A model generated the notes under the pieces. That model had not been told where the DNA came from. It saw only the letters and a list, made by a program, of their open reading frames with translations, and did not search any database. From the NCBI GenBank assembly GCA_902590395.1, contig CACIWQ010000002.1, positions 57,288-121,287 of the forward strand: 64,000 nucleotides of DNA, given 5' to 3'. Both the position numbers and the translations under genes were made by a program. Numbering within the stretch: position 1 is the stretch's first letter; each line of letters starts with the position of its first letter. This document shows positions 8,632-17,055 of this stretch, piece by piece. This DNA is from an uncultured Pelagibacteraceae bacterium (GTDB taxonomy: Bacteria; Pseudomonadota; Alphaproteobacteria; Pelagibacterales; Pelagibacteraceae).

Positions 8632-9978
8632 ATGGCATTTCCAAAAAAAGCAAAATTTGTAATTATTGGTGCGGGTATACATGGATTAAGCACAGCTTGG
8701 CATTTATCAGAAAAGCTTAAGAAAAAAAATGGCAATGGAACAAATAACGAAATTGTAGTTATTGAAAAAAGTGGAATAGCTTCAGGTGCAAGTGGTGTGG
8801 CGTGCGGTGTAGTTAGAAATAATTATTTTCAGCCAGCTATGAGAGAACTTATGATGCACAGTGTTAAAATTTGGGAAAGTGATCCAAAAAATTTTAGTTA
8901 TCATCCTGTTGGCTATATGCAGATTAGCCCAGAAAGTATGCATAAAGATGTAGCTAGCATTTATGAACAACAAAAAGAAATTGGTTATGAATCAGAATTT
9001 ATAGAAGGAAAAGAAGATTCAATGAAATATATGAAAAATATGTTTCATGATTGGCAGGCAAAAGGAATAACTTCAGTATTACATGAAAAAAGAGGTGGAT
9101 ATGCAAACAATACCGCTTCTATTTATGGATTAGCAAATAAAGCGGAAAGTTTTGGCGTAAGAATTATTACAGGTACAGAAGTTACAGGTTTTAAAAGAGG
9201 TAGTAATAGTAAAGCTGTAACAGGAGTAGTAACTTCAAAAGGAACTATTGACTGCGAACAAGTAATTGTTGGAGCTGGTCCTTGGGTAAAAAGATTTTGG
9301 GATATGCTTGAACTTCCTAAAAAAATTTCAATCAAAGATGAAAAAGGTAAAATTCATAAAGATTATCCAATGTGGATATACTGGATGTTAACAGAAGGTG
9401 TCTTAGGCGTTGATCCTAATATGCAAAAAACTGATGATGGTAAAATGCCTCCAGTAATTCATGTTGATAGTGATGCGCACTTATTCTCAGATGTCGACGG
9501 ATCATTAATTACAGACAAAATGTGGGGAATTTATTATAAGCCAGATTTTAATTTTAAAGGTGTTCAGGGTGGATCTGCTCCATATAAAATTATGAGACCT
9601 GTTGATGATGTAAAAGTAGATCCTTATGGACCTGCTTCTCCCGAGTTTCAAACAACGCCTGAATTTGCTCATATGTGGTGTTCAGCTTTAGCTCATTGCC
9701 AAAAAAGATTTAAAGGAAAAATAAAAGTTTATCATAAGGGCCCATCTGGTGGTCTTGGATGCTTTACTCCAGATTCTTTCCCTGTATTCGACAAATTTTG
9801 TGAAAATGTTTATATAATTGCTGACTCAAACCACGGTTATAAAATGATTGGGGTCGGAGATCTTGTTTCAGATGAAATTTTGGGTAAAGAAAGTTCTCTG
9901 CTTAAACCATTTAGATTCAATCGATACGCGAAAGGTGAATTACACCCTGTATCTAGCAGTCCATTTCCTTGGAGCTAA
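8632..9978 (+). CDS. FAD-dependent amine oxidoreductase (SoxB/MgdA-like)
   Basis: A 448-residue flavoprotein of the DAO/sarcosine oxidase beta family. The N-terminus has the dinucleotide motif IIGAGIHGLSTAWHL, then SGIASGASGVACGVVRNNY for the flavin ribityl region, and a C-terminal GGLGCFTPDSFPVF...DSNHGYKMIGVG segment closing the FAD site. It immediately follows tdm and precedes the ligase and N-methylglutamate synthase genes, so the expected substrate is a secondary amine of this pathway, either N-methylglutamate (as MgdA) or dimethylamine. The alpha, gamma and delta partner subunits (MgdB-D or SoxADG) are absent from the window, so it may work alone or with subunits elsewhere. The substrate is inferred. 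Confidence 0.8.
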   Translation: MAFPKKAKFVIIGAGIHGLSTAWHLSEKLKKKNGNGTNNEIVVIEKSGIASGASGVACGVVRNNYFQPAMRELMMHSVKIWESDPKNFSYHPVGYMQISPESMHKDVASIYEQQKEIGYESEFIEGKEDSMKYMKNMFHDWQAKGITSVLHEKRGGYANNTASIYGLANKAESFGVRIITGTEVTGFKRGSNSKAVTGVVTSKGTIDCEQVIVGAGPWVKRFWDMLELPKKISIKDEKGKIHKDYPMWIYWMLTEGVLGVDPNMQKTDDGKMPPVIHVDSDAHLFSDVDGSLITDKMWGIYYKPDFNFKGVQGGSAPYKIMRPVDDVKVDPYGPASPEFQTTPEFAHMWCSALAHCQKRFKGKIKVYHKGPSGGLGCFTPDSFPVFDKFCENVYIIADSNHGYKMIGVGDLVSDEILGKESSLLKPFRFNRYAKGELHPVSSSPFPWS

Positions 9979-10060
9979 ATCTAGACGAGTATTTATTTTT
10001 CAGCTAACATCTTTCTAAATAATAAGTTTTAACACCAGTCTTTGAGGGAGGATGAGTTTT

Positions 10061-11530
10061 ATGACAGATCTAGAAAAACACGTTAATCAGCCTGGACGTG
10101 ATAAATTAGTTAAAAAAGTTAGAGAAAAAATTAACGAATTAGGAATTACATACATTTATTACCAATTTATATCTGTAACAGGACGTGTTGTTGGTAAAGG
10201 AATTCCCGCAGACCATTGGGAAAGAACTGCAGAAAAAGGTTTTCAATTAGTTTATGGATCTACTGCCAACTTATTTGTAGACAGACACAAAAATTATATC
10301 GGTTACGGCCCTGAAGCTATGGAACTTGTTGGCATACCTGATCCTGAAACTTTCTGTCAATTACCTTGGGATAAAAGAATTGGAAGAGTTTTTGTTACAT
10401 GTTTTAGAAACAGAGAAGAAAGACAAAATCCAGGAGGACATTTAACCTCTGATTGTCGAGGAAATCTCAGAATATTTATGGATGAATTTGAGAAAAAACA
10501 TGGATTAGAATTGAGAGTTGGAACTGAACCTGAAATGATGTGGTTAACAAAAAATCCTGACGGAACCCCTACTGGATCAGGTTTTTCTAAACCATACTGT
10601 TATCACATTGATCAATTTGAATCATTGAGACCTGTGTTTATGAAAGTAATTGAGTACGCTTCAGCCATGGGTTTAGATATGATTCAAGGTGACCATGAAG
10701 ATGCTCCGGGACAATTAGAGTTAAACTGGACATACGATAATGTTTTAAGAAACGCTGATAGACTTTCTACTTACAGACAAATTTGTGCGCAAGTTGCTAG
10801 AGAACATAATTTAATAGCATGCTTTATGACAAAACCTTTTATGGGTGTATCTGCTAGTGGTTGCCATACAAACATGTCTTTATGGAAAGGTGGAAAAGTT
10901 GTAACAAACAATTTAGGTAATAAAAAATTACCTGCAGTAGAAGAAGTGTTTGGTTATGTACAGGGAGGCACAAATACTTTCATGCCTGATACTAAAGATA
11001 TGCAACTACCAGGTAAAATTGGTTTACAGTCCATTGCTGGAATAATGCAACACTTGCCTGCTTTAACTGCTTTAGGATCTTCAACAGTTAATTCTTACAG
11101 AAGACTTTGGGATCAAGGTTTCTGGGCTCCAGTTTATGCTGATTGGGGATATCAAAACAGAACTTGTGGTTTAAGAGTGTCAGCTCCTGGAAGATTTGAG
11201 TATAGATCAGTTGACTCTATGCATAATCCATATCTTTTAGGTGCAGCTATATTAAAAGCGTGTGATCACGGTATTTCAAAAAAACTAGTACCTTCTAAGC
11301 CTGAATCTAGAAGTATGTATGAAGCTAAAAAAGAAGGTAAAGATGTCAAAAAACTTCCATTAAGTTTAGGAGAGGCTTTAGACAGATTAGCAGAAGATGA
11401 AATTATTAAATCAGCGTTGCCAGATGAAATGTATAAAGTTTTTCATTGGTACAAAAATGACGAATGGGAAAAATTCTTAGGTGCTACTACTCAATGGGAT
11501 CTTGATACCTACTTGGATTGCTTACCATAG
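10061..11530 (+). CDS. Glutamine synthetase-family ligase (GlnT/GmaS-like, long form)
   Basis: A 489-residue ATP-dependent ligase of the glutamine synthetase fold. Signatures include VGTEPEMMWL (metal glutamates), GDHEDAPGQLELNW, SASGCHTNMSLW and the Arg-rich NSYRRLWDQGFWAPV followed by NRTCGLRVSAPGRFEYR. I start it at 10061, since GGGAGG lies directly against ATG 10052 but 9 bases before ATG 10061. It differs from the 441-residue paralogue at 17056-18381 and sits directly upstream of mgsABC, so it probably ligates an amine (methylamine, ammonia or dimethylamine) to glutamate to feed N-methylglutamate synthase. Which of the two ligases is the true gamma-glutamylmethylamide synthetase cannot be decided from sequence alone. 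Confidence 0.8.
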   Translation: MTDLEKHVNQPGRDKLVKKVREKINELGITYIYYQFISVTGRVVGKGIPADHWERTAEKGFQLVYGSTANLFVDRHKNYIGYGPEAMELVGIPDPETFCQLPWDKRIGRVFVTCFRNREERQNPGGHLTSDCRGNLRIFMDEFEKKHGLELRVGTEPEMMWLTKNPDGTPTGSGFSKPYCYHIDQFESLRPVFMKVIEYASAMGLDMIQGDHEDAPGQLELNWTYDNVLRNADRLSTYRQICAQVAREHNLIACFMTKPFMGVSASGCHTNMSLWKGGKVVTNNLGNKKLPAVEEVFGYVQGGTNTFMPDTKDMQLPGKIGLQSIAGIMQHLPALTALGSSTVNSYRRLWDQGFWAPVYADWGYQNRTCGLRVSAPGRFEYRSVDSMHNPYLLGAAILKACDHGISKKLVPSKPESRSMYEAKKEGKDVKKLPLSLGEALDRLAEDEIIKSALPDEMYKVFHWYKNDEWEKFLGATTQWDLDTYLDCLP

Positions 11531-11545
11531 TCTTAAAGGAAATTT

Positions 11546-12490
11546 ATGTGCGGAATAGCAGGATTAATTCATAAGGGGAAAACTGTAAATATAGGTAAGG
11601 AATTACAAGATATGTTGCAGGCTCTTAAACATAGGGGACCTGATTCAACTGGATTCGCTTTGTATGGCAAGGGTAATAATCAAGGTGATTACATAATGCG
11701 TTTTAAAGTTGGAGAGAATGTTGCTGAAGGAAGTTCTGCCGTAAATGAAGACAAATCAGTTTATGATGAAAGAAGAAAACTGGTAGACAAACACATTAGA
11801 GAACTTGGTGGAAGCATAGTTAATGACGCTCAATTAACACCGTATTCTTTTAGATATTGTATTAAATATGACAAAGATTTAATGGAATTCTCTAAAAGAA
11901 TCGAAAGCGTAGAAATGACAGAAATATTGTCTCTTGGAAAAAGCTTAGAGTTAGTAAAAGATATTGGAGATGCTAGTGTTGTATCAAAACAATATGGTTT
12001 AGATAAAATAAAAGGTACGCATGCCATTGGACATTCGAGAATGGCTACTGAATCTGGTGTTGATATACGTTCAGCTCATCCTTTTTGGGGTTATCCATTT
12101 AGTGATGTATCTGTGGTTCATAATGGTCAGCTAACAAATTATTGGAATAATAGAAGAGCTCTTGAGAATAAAGGAATGCGCTTTATGTCAGAGTGTGATT
12201 CAGAACTCATTGCTGTTTACTTGGCTCAAAAAATGAGAAGCGGAGCATCTTTACAGGATGGAATGCAGGATTCATTAAAAGAATTAGATGGAGTTTTTAC
12301 TTACTTGGTAGCGACAAAAGATTCGCTAGGTATGGCAAAAGATACAATGGCAGCAAAACCAATGGTTTTATATGAATCGGACGATTTGGTAGCTTTGGGT
12401 TCTGAAGAAATAGCCATAAGAACTTTATTGCCACAAGAGATAGATACTTATGATCCTTATGATGGAGAAGTAAAAGTATGGCAAATTTAA
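11546..12490 (+). CDS. mgsA: N-methylglutamate synthase subunit A, class II glutamine amidotransferase domain
   Basis: A 314-residue Ntn-type amidotransferase. It begins MCGIAGL, so Cys2 becomes the catalytic N-terminal nucleophile after Met removal; other family features are KHRGPDSTG, GHSRMATES (glutamine-binding Arg) and VVHNGQLTNYWNNR, then CDSELIAVYLAQ. It corresponds to the GATase domain of glutamate synthase as a separate subunit (GlxB/MgsA). It would hydrolyse gamma-glutamylmethylamide or glutamine and pass the amine to the synthase core. An AAAGGA ribosome site precedes the start, and the end overlaps mgsB by 13 bases, which implies translational coupling. Confidence 0.87.
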   Translation: MCGIAGLIHKGKTVNIGKELQDMLQALKHRGPDSTGFALYGKGNNQGDYIMRFKVGENVAEGSSAVNEDKSVYDERRKLVDKHIRELGGSIVNDAQLTPYSFRYCIKYDKDLMEFSKRIESVEMTEILSLGKSLELVKDIGDASVVSKQYGLDKIKGTHAIGHSRMATESGVDIRSAHPFWGYPFSDVSVVHNGQLTNYWNNRRALENKGMRFMSECDSELIAVYLAQKMRSGASLQDGMQDSLKELDGVFTYLVATKDSLGMAKDTMAAKPMVLYESDDLVALGSEEIAIRTLLPQEIDTYDPYDGEVKVWQI

Positions 12491-13320
12491 AAAATTCAAA
12501 ATCTCAATCAATGGGATTACATAAAGAAGTTCTTGCTGGAAGAACTCAACAAGTATTTTTTAATCCTGAAGAAGCAGAAAATTTTTTCTATTATGGTGCT
12601 TATGATGTTGACTTTAATAAAAGAACAGAAATTGATGCTATGGATTTAACCGCCAAGCAATTAAACGATAAATTACATTCGCTAATGAAAGAAGGTTATG
12701 GCTCCGTTGTTATTAAAAATCCTCAAGGTAAACATAGTTTGGGAGTGGGTATTTTAAATAAATTAAATTTAATTTTTGAAGGATCTCTTGGATATTTCGG
12801 AGTTGGATCTATTGATGGTCCAGTAGTAAGAATTACAGGAAGAGTTGGTTGGTCTTGTGCTGAAAATATGATGGCTGGAAAAGTTGTTATCGAAAAGAAT
12901 GCTGGTTCTTGTTTTGGTGCAGCTATTAGAGGAGGAGATTTAATTTGTAAAGGTAGCGTTGGTGCAAGAACGGGGATTGATATGAAGGGTGGAACTATAA
13001 TTGTTGGCGGAGATGCTGGAGCTTTTACTGGATTCATGATGCAAAGAGGAAGAATAATTGTCTTGGGAGATGCGGGTATTAACTTAGGTGACTCTATGTA
13101 TGATGGCACAATTTTTATTGGTGGAAAAATTAAATCATTTGGCAGTGATGCTATAAAAGCGAAAATTACTTCTGACGACATATCTTGGTTAAAAAGAAAA
13201 TTAAAAGTTGCAGAAATTGGTTCAGATTTTGATTTAAGTAAAATGACTAAAGTGGTGGCAGGTAAAAAACTTTGGAATTATGATGCTTTAGAACCTTCAG
13301 AAAAAAAAGGAGCAATTTAA
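12478..13320 (+). CDS. mgsB: N-methylglutamate synthase subunit B, GXGXG glutamate synthase domain
   Basis: A 280-residue protein made mainly of the GXGXG beta-helix found at the C-terminus of glutamate synthase alpha chains. From about residue 100 it shows regularly spaced glycine-rich rungs (YFGVGSIDGP, GSCFGAAIRGGDLICKG, GARTGIDMKGGTIIVGG, GAFTGFMMQRGRIIVLGD). It is the GlxC/MgsB subunit and plays a structural and interface role in the amidotransferase-synthase complex. It overlaps mgsA by 13 bases and ends 1 base before mgsC, so the three subunits are made together. Confidence 0.87.
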   Translation: MANLKNSKSQSMGLHKEVLAGRTQQVFFNPEEAENFFYYGAYDVDFNKRTEIDAMDLTAKQLNDKLHSLMKEGYGSVVIKNPQGKHSLGVGILNKLNLIFEGSLGYFGVGSIDGPVVRITGRVGWSCAENMMAGKVVIEKNAGSCFGAAIRGGDLICKGSVGARTGIDMKGGTIIVGGDAGAFTGFMMQRGRIIVLGDAGINLGDSMYDGTIFIGGKIKSFGSDAIKAKITSDDISWLKRKLKVAEIGSDFDLSKMTKVVAGKKLWNYDALEPSEKKGAI

Positions 13321-13321
13321 A

Positions 13322-14695
13322 ATGGCTAAAAAGAAAAAAACTAATGGCAGCCTTAAAGTTACAAAAGGTAGAAATAAAAGTTTATTAGGACAAAATTCAA
13401 TTTTTACACCTGAAGTTATTGACGACATACATATAAAAGCGCAACTAGGTCGTTACAGAATGCGTGGTATGGCTTTAATGAGAAAAATACCAACATTTGA
13501 TGACTTGGTATTTTTACCAGGAACTCTTACAAGATTTGTTATCGAAGGTTATAGAGAAAAATGCGAAACAAAAACAATTATTGGCCCTCGTTGTAAAAAT
13601 CCAATTGAATTAGATATTCCTGTTTACATAACAGGAATGAGTTTTGGTGCTCTTTCTTATGAAGCTAAAACTGCATTAGCAAGGGGAGCTACTATGGCTG
13701 GAAGCGCTACATGTTCAGGTGAAGGTGGTATGATTCCAGATGAAAGAAGATATTCAGAAAAATGGTTTTACCAATGTATACAATCAAGATATGGATTTAA
13801 TCCTCACCACGCACAATTAGCTGACGGTATAGAAGTTTTTATAGGACAAGGTCAAAAAGTTGGAATGGGTGGTCACCTAATGGGTCAAAAAGTTACTGAT
13901 CAAGTAGCTGAAATGCGTTCACTTCCATCAGGAATTGACCAACGTTCTCCAGCTAGACACCCTGATTGGCTTGGACCAGATGATCTTTTTTTAAAAGTAC
14001 AAGAATTAAGAGAACTAACAAATAATCAAGTTCCAATACAATTAAAGTTAGGAGCTGCTAAAGTTTATGATGATGTTCGTATGGCAGCAAAATGTGATCC
14101 TGATTCAATTTATTTAGATGGCATGGAAGGATCCACAGGGGCAGGACCTCATATCGCTGCAGCAAATACAGGTATTCCAGGTATAGCGGCAATTCGTGAA
14201 GCACGTAGAGCTTTGGATGATGTTGGACAAACTGGAAAAGTAACTTTAATTTATGCGGGCGGTGTTCGAGATGGAGCTGACTTGGCAAAAGCTTTAGCAT
14301 TAGGTGCTGATGCAGTAGCTATTGGAACTGGCTCAATGATAGCTTTAAATTGCAATAAAGAAATCCCTGGAGTTGATTTTGAAAAAGAAATGGGAGTTAA
14401 AGCTGGACATTGTTACCACTGTCATACAGGACGTTGTCCAGTCGGTGTAGCAACACAAAATCCTAAGTTAAGAAAAAGACTAAACCCAGATGATGCAGCA
14501 TTAAGAGTTTATAATTATTTACATACAATGGCTCTAGAATTACAATTACTAGCTCGTGCTTGTGGTAAAACGAATGTTCATTCTTTAGAACCGGAAGATT
14601 TAGCAGCTTTAACAATGGAAGCTTCGGCACTAGCAAAAGTTCCATTAACAGGAACAAATCATACTGTAGGAGTAGATGATTTCCATAAAATTTAA
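13322..14695 (+). CDS. mgsC: N-methylglutamate synthase subunit C, FMN/Fe-S glutamate synthase domain
   Basis: A 457-residue protein equivalent to the FMN-binding barrel of glutamate synthase. It shows SGEGGMIPDER, QIQLKLGAAKVYDD-type barrel strands, the glutamate synthase hallmark EGSTGAGPHIAAANTGIP, the FMN phosphate site YAGGVRDGADLAKALALG and the iron-sulfur motif CYHCHTGRCPVGVATQ. As GlxD/MgsC it makes N-methylglutamate (or glutamate) from 2-oxoglutarate and the amine released by MgsA. In methylamine users mgsABC accompanies gmaS and mgd genes; here it accompanies tdm and amt. A dedicated reductase subunit is not present, so the electron donor is unclear. Confidence 0.88.
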   Translation: MAKKKKTNGSLKVTKGRNKSLLGQNSIFTPEVIDDIHIKAQLGRYRMRGMALMRKIPTFDDLVFLPGTLTRFVIEGYREKCETKTIIGPRCKNPIELDIPVYITGMSFGALSYEAKTALARGATMAGSATCSGEGGMIPDERRYSEKWFYQCIQSRYGFNPHHAQLADGIEVFIGQGQKVGMGGHLMGQKVTDQVAEMRSLPSGIDQRSPARHPDWLGPDDLFLKVQELRELTNNQVPIQLKLGAAKVYDDVRMAAKCDPDSIYLDGMEGSTGAGPHIAAANTGIPGIAAIREARRALDDVGQTGKVTLIYAGGVRDGADLAKALALGADAVAIGTGSMIALNCNKEIPGVDFEKEMGVKAGHCYHCHTGRCPVGVATQNPKLRKRLNPDDAALRVYNYLHTMALELQLLARACGKTNVHSLEPEDLAALTMEASALAKVPLTGTNHTVGVDDFHKI

Positions 14696-14700
14696 TTAAT

Positions 14701-15096
14701 ATGACTAAGAAAAAAAATAAAAAAATTAAAAAAATCGCTAAATCTAAAGAAAAAGAAAGCGCTAGAGAAAAAATGATCGGCCAACATATAGGTTATCGAT
14801 ACGATGTAAATTTGTTGCCAGATTATAAAAAAGTAACTCCTTTTCTTAAAAAATATATAGAACAAATGGGTTGGGATGACTTAAATTGGTTAGAAGACGT
14901 TCACATGGGTTATGAAGAAGGTCGTCCAGCTGTTTTTTGTCGAAATGCAAATGGATGGGTTACAATTCCAAAAAAAATAAAATTGCCTGACAATCAGCAA
15001 GATAGAGATATGATTGCTAGAGAACTATTAATTAAATTTCAAATGTCACCAAATCATCCACTTGTAGATTTAAAAAAGGCTTACAAAAAATTCTAA
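14701..15096 (+). CDS. Small basic protein of unknown function after mgsC
   Basis: A 131-residue protein that I do not recognise. The first 25 residues are almost all lysine with isoleucine (an RNA- or membrane-surface-like basic tail), followed by a compact domain of about 100 residues with tryptophans (QMGWDDLNWLEDVHMGY, NANGWVTIPKKIKLP) and a single cysteine. No signal peptide or membrane helix is visible. It follows mgsC by 5 bases and precedes amt, so it is probably co-expressed with the N-methylglutamate synthase genes. It could be an accessory or assembly factor for the complex, which is inference from position. Confidence 0.65.
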   Translation: MTKKKNKKIKKIAKSKEKESAREKMIGQHIGYRYDVNLLPDYKKVTPFLKKYIEQMGWDDLNWLEDVHMGYEEGRPAVFCRNANGWVTIPKKIKLPDNQQDRDMIARELLIKFQMSPNHPLVDLKKAYKKF

Positions 15097-15142
15097 TATT
15101 CATACAATCCCTGGTTGTTCTAAATTCAATAAACCTACATAC

Positions 15143-15180
15143 ACAACAATTCTAGCTTGTTGTACTACTTGTCGCACAAC
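15143..15180 (+). promoter_or_regulatory. Possible competing hairpins in the amt leader
   Basis: ACAACAA (15143-15149) can pair with TTGTTGT (15157-15163), and part of the latter can instead pair with ACAAC (15176-15180). This gives two mutually exclusive short stems ahead of amt. There is no T-run and no known riboswitch class was recognised. Weak evidence. Confidence 0.25.
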
Positions 15181-15215
15181 ATAGAATAATTCCAATTTAT
15201 TAAGGGAGGTTAATT

Positions 15216-16598
15216 ATGACTGATCAATTAGGCGCTCTTACTACTGTATTTACAGAATTTTACTACTGGATCACAGTAGTACTCATGTTTTTAATTCACG
15301 TGGGTTTCTGTATGTATGAAGTTGGGGCATCACGTTATAAGCATCACCAACACACGTTGATGAAAAATACTATGCTGATACCACTGGTAACAGTTACTTG
15401 GTTTTTCTTCGGCTGGTGGATTTATTGGGCATTTCCAACTGGACCAGGTATTGCACCGTCAATAATGACTGAAAGCACTGGTTTAGTTTTAGGTGGCGGT
15501 TTCGGAGCAAACGAACTTGCTAATCCTATGGATCCGATAATGGCAATAAATTTGAACGACCATATTAATGGAGTGTTCTGGGCAGCGTTCTTACTATTTT
15601 CTTGGACAGCTGCTTCAATCGTTTCAGGAGCAATAATTGAAAGAATTACTACTTTTGCATTTGGTATTTTAGCAATTGCAATTGGTTCAGTATTTTGGAC
15701 AATTGATGCTTCTTGGGGTTGGCACTTCGATGGTTGGATGCTTAAGGTTTTAGGTTATCATGATGCTTACGCATCTGGGGTTATTCATGCATGTGCAGGA
15801 GGTTTTGCTTTAGGAGTGCTTAGTGTATTAGGTCCTCGTATTGGAAAATTTTCTTCTAGCGGAGAACCGAGAAACATTGGACCAAGAAATCCTTGGTTAG
15901 TGTGTATAGGTTTATTTTTAATTTATACTGGTTTCTGGGGTTTTTACGCAGCGTGTAATATACCTATATTTGATCTTGGACCTGAGTATGGAATGGAAGG
16001 AAAAACATTCTTTACTGCGACTAACATCTATGTAACACCAACAACGCTTAGCGGTATTACCATGACATTCTTGATGTCTTTATCTGGCGGATTACTAGCT
16101 GGATATTGGGTATCAAAAGGCGATCCATTCTGGACATATTCAGGTGGACTAGCTGGTATCATCACTGCTTCTGCTGGAAATGATTTATATCATCCGCTTC
16201 AATCACTAATTATTGCAGGGATTGGAACGTTCTGTGCTTATAAATTACATTACTGGGTAGAACGTAAATTTAAAATCGATGATGCAGTTGGTGCGGTTGC
16301 CGTTCATGGCTACGCTGGGGTAATCGGACTTGTAATTTGCGGCTTTGTACTATGGGGCTATCCTTCATCAGGTTATGATGGTTTAGGATATGCTGCTATC
16401 AATCCTATAGGGATGATAATTGGCGCGGTTATTATGTTCGGAGTTCTTGGGTGGTTACCAGGCTGGATTATAGCTAAAATTCTTCATGGAGCAGGTAAAT
16501 TACGTATACCTCGTGAAGTAGAGTTAGCAGGTCTAGACTACAATATAATGGAGGCAGCTAGTAAAGACGAAAAAACAGTTGCATCCGCAAGTAGATAA
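15216..16598 (+). CDS. amt: Ammonium transporter, Amt family
   Basis: A 460-residue integral membrane protein with about eleven hydrophobic helices and Amt/Mep signature parts: AAFLLFSWTAASIVSGAIIER early, DASWGWHFDGW, the pore-lining HACAGGFALG, and a late AVGAVAVHGYAGVIG that carries the second pore histidine. It starts after a strong AAGGGAGG ribosome site. Placed directly after the N-methylglutamate genes, it would take up ammonium or methylammonium; Amt proteins generally accept both. The protein lacks the usual cleaved signal and its N-terminus differs from the AmtB of enterics. No GlnK gene accompanies it. Confidence 0.9.
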   Translation: MTDQLGALTTVFTEFYYWITVVLMFLIHVGFCMYEVGASRYKHHQHTLMKNTMLIPLVTVTWFFFGWWIYWAFPTGPGIAPSIMTESTGLVLGGGFGANELANPMDPIMAINLNDHINGVFWAAFLLFSWTAASIVSGAIIERITTFAFGILAIAIGSVFWTIDASWGWHFDGWMLKVLGYHDAYASGVIHACAGGFALGVLSVLGPRIGKFSSSGEPRNIGPRNPWLVCIGLFLIYTGFWGFYAACNIPIFDLGPEYGMEGKTFFTATNIYVTPTTLSGITMTFLMSLSGGLLAGYWVSKGDPFWTYSGGLAGIITASAGNDLYHPLQSLIIAGIGTFCAYKLHYWVERKFKIDDAVGAVAVHGYAGVIGLVICGFVLWGYPSSGYDGLGYAAINPIGMIIGAVIMFGVLGWLPGWIIAKILHGAGKLRIPREVELAGLDYNIMEAASKDEKTVASASR

Positions 16599-16611
16599 GG
16601 AGGAATAAATT

Positions 16612-16833
16612 ATGGCTACAGTAACAAGTTGGGTAGAACACCTAAGTGCTGATGAAGTGGCAGGAGCAGTTTATCCTTTTATCGGTACAGAATGGCTTTG
16701 GTTAACAATTGCAGTAGTTTTTTGGCTATGGTTCCATGTTGCTACAGGAGCTGGTGAAGCTGAAGAACAACAAAAGTTAGCTAGAAAAAGACCTGGTGCA
16801 AACGACTACAAAAAAAATATTACCGATTGGTAA
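16612..16833 (+). CDS. Small single-helix membrane protein paired with Amt
   Basis: A 73-residue protein with a strong AAGGAGGAAT ribosome site, 13 bases after amt. Residues about 28-48 form one tryptophan-rich membrane helix (LWLTIAVVFWLWFHVA), followed by a charged, glutamate/lysine-rich tail ending in NDYKKNITDW. It is the last gene before a strong intrinsic terminator and so belongs to the amt transcript. It may be an accessory subunit of the transporter, as the operon suggests; I know of no defined family. Confidence 0.72.
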   Translation: MATVTSWVEHLSADEVAGAVYPFIGTEWLWLTIAVVFWLWFHVATGAGEAEEQQKLARKRPGANDYKKNITDW

Positions 16834-16851
16834 TTTAATATAATAAAATTT

Positions 16852-16881
16852 GGGCGCTGATTTTTTCAGCGCCCTTTTTTT
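16852..16881 (+). terminator. Intrinsic terminator after amt and its small partner
   Basis: A perfect 9-base stem GGGCGCTGA/TCAGCGCCC with a T5 loop is followed by seven T residues. It is the clearest terminator in the window and closes the tdm-mgs-amt block. Confidence 0.93.
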
Positions 16882-16898
16882 AACAAGCAATCAAAATT

Positions 16899-17042
16899 AT
16901 GGAAAATAGAGAAGAAAATAAAAATCAAACTCCACATAAAGCGGCGAGACTTGCTTGGCCAAAAGCAAAATATGGAATTTATTTAGCAATATTTATTATA
17001 GTTTTTATTTTAATAATACTTTACAAAGATTTAATTTTATAA
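16899..17042 (+). CDS. 47-residue membrane protein upstream of gmaS
   Basis: A short ORF (MENREENKNQ...KDLIL) with a polar, basic N-terminal half (about 25 residues) and a single strongly hydrophobic helix (residues about 26-42) rich in isoleucine. It ends 13 bases before the gmaS-like start and begins just after the amt terminator, filling an otherwise empty gap. No strong ribosome site is present. It is the right size for a small inner-membrane protein co-transcribed with the ligase; function unknown. Confidence 0.5.
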   Translation: MENREENKNQTPHKAARLAWPKAKYGIYLAIFIIVFILIILYKDLIL

Positions 17043-17055
17043 ATAATTTATTTTT

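Noticed and set aside
12723-13181. Minus-strand 152-codon open frame inside mgsB
   Set aside because: It is a proline/isoleucine-rich shadow of the glycine-repeat coding strand, with no ribosome site or family likeness.
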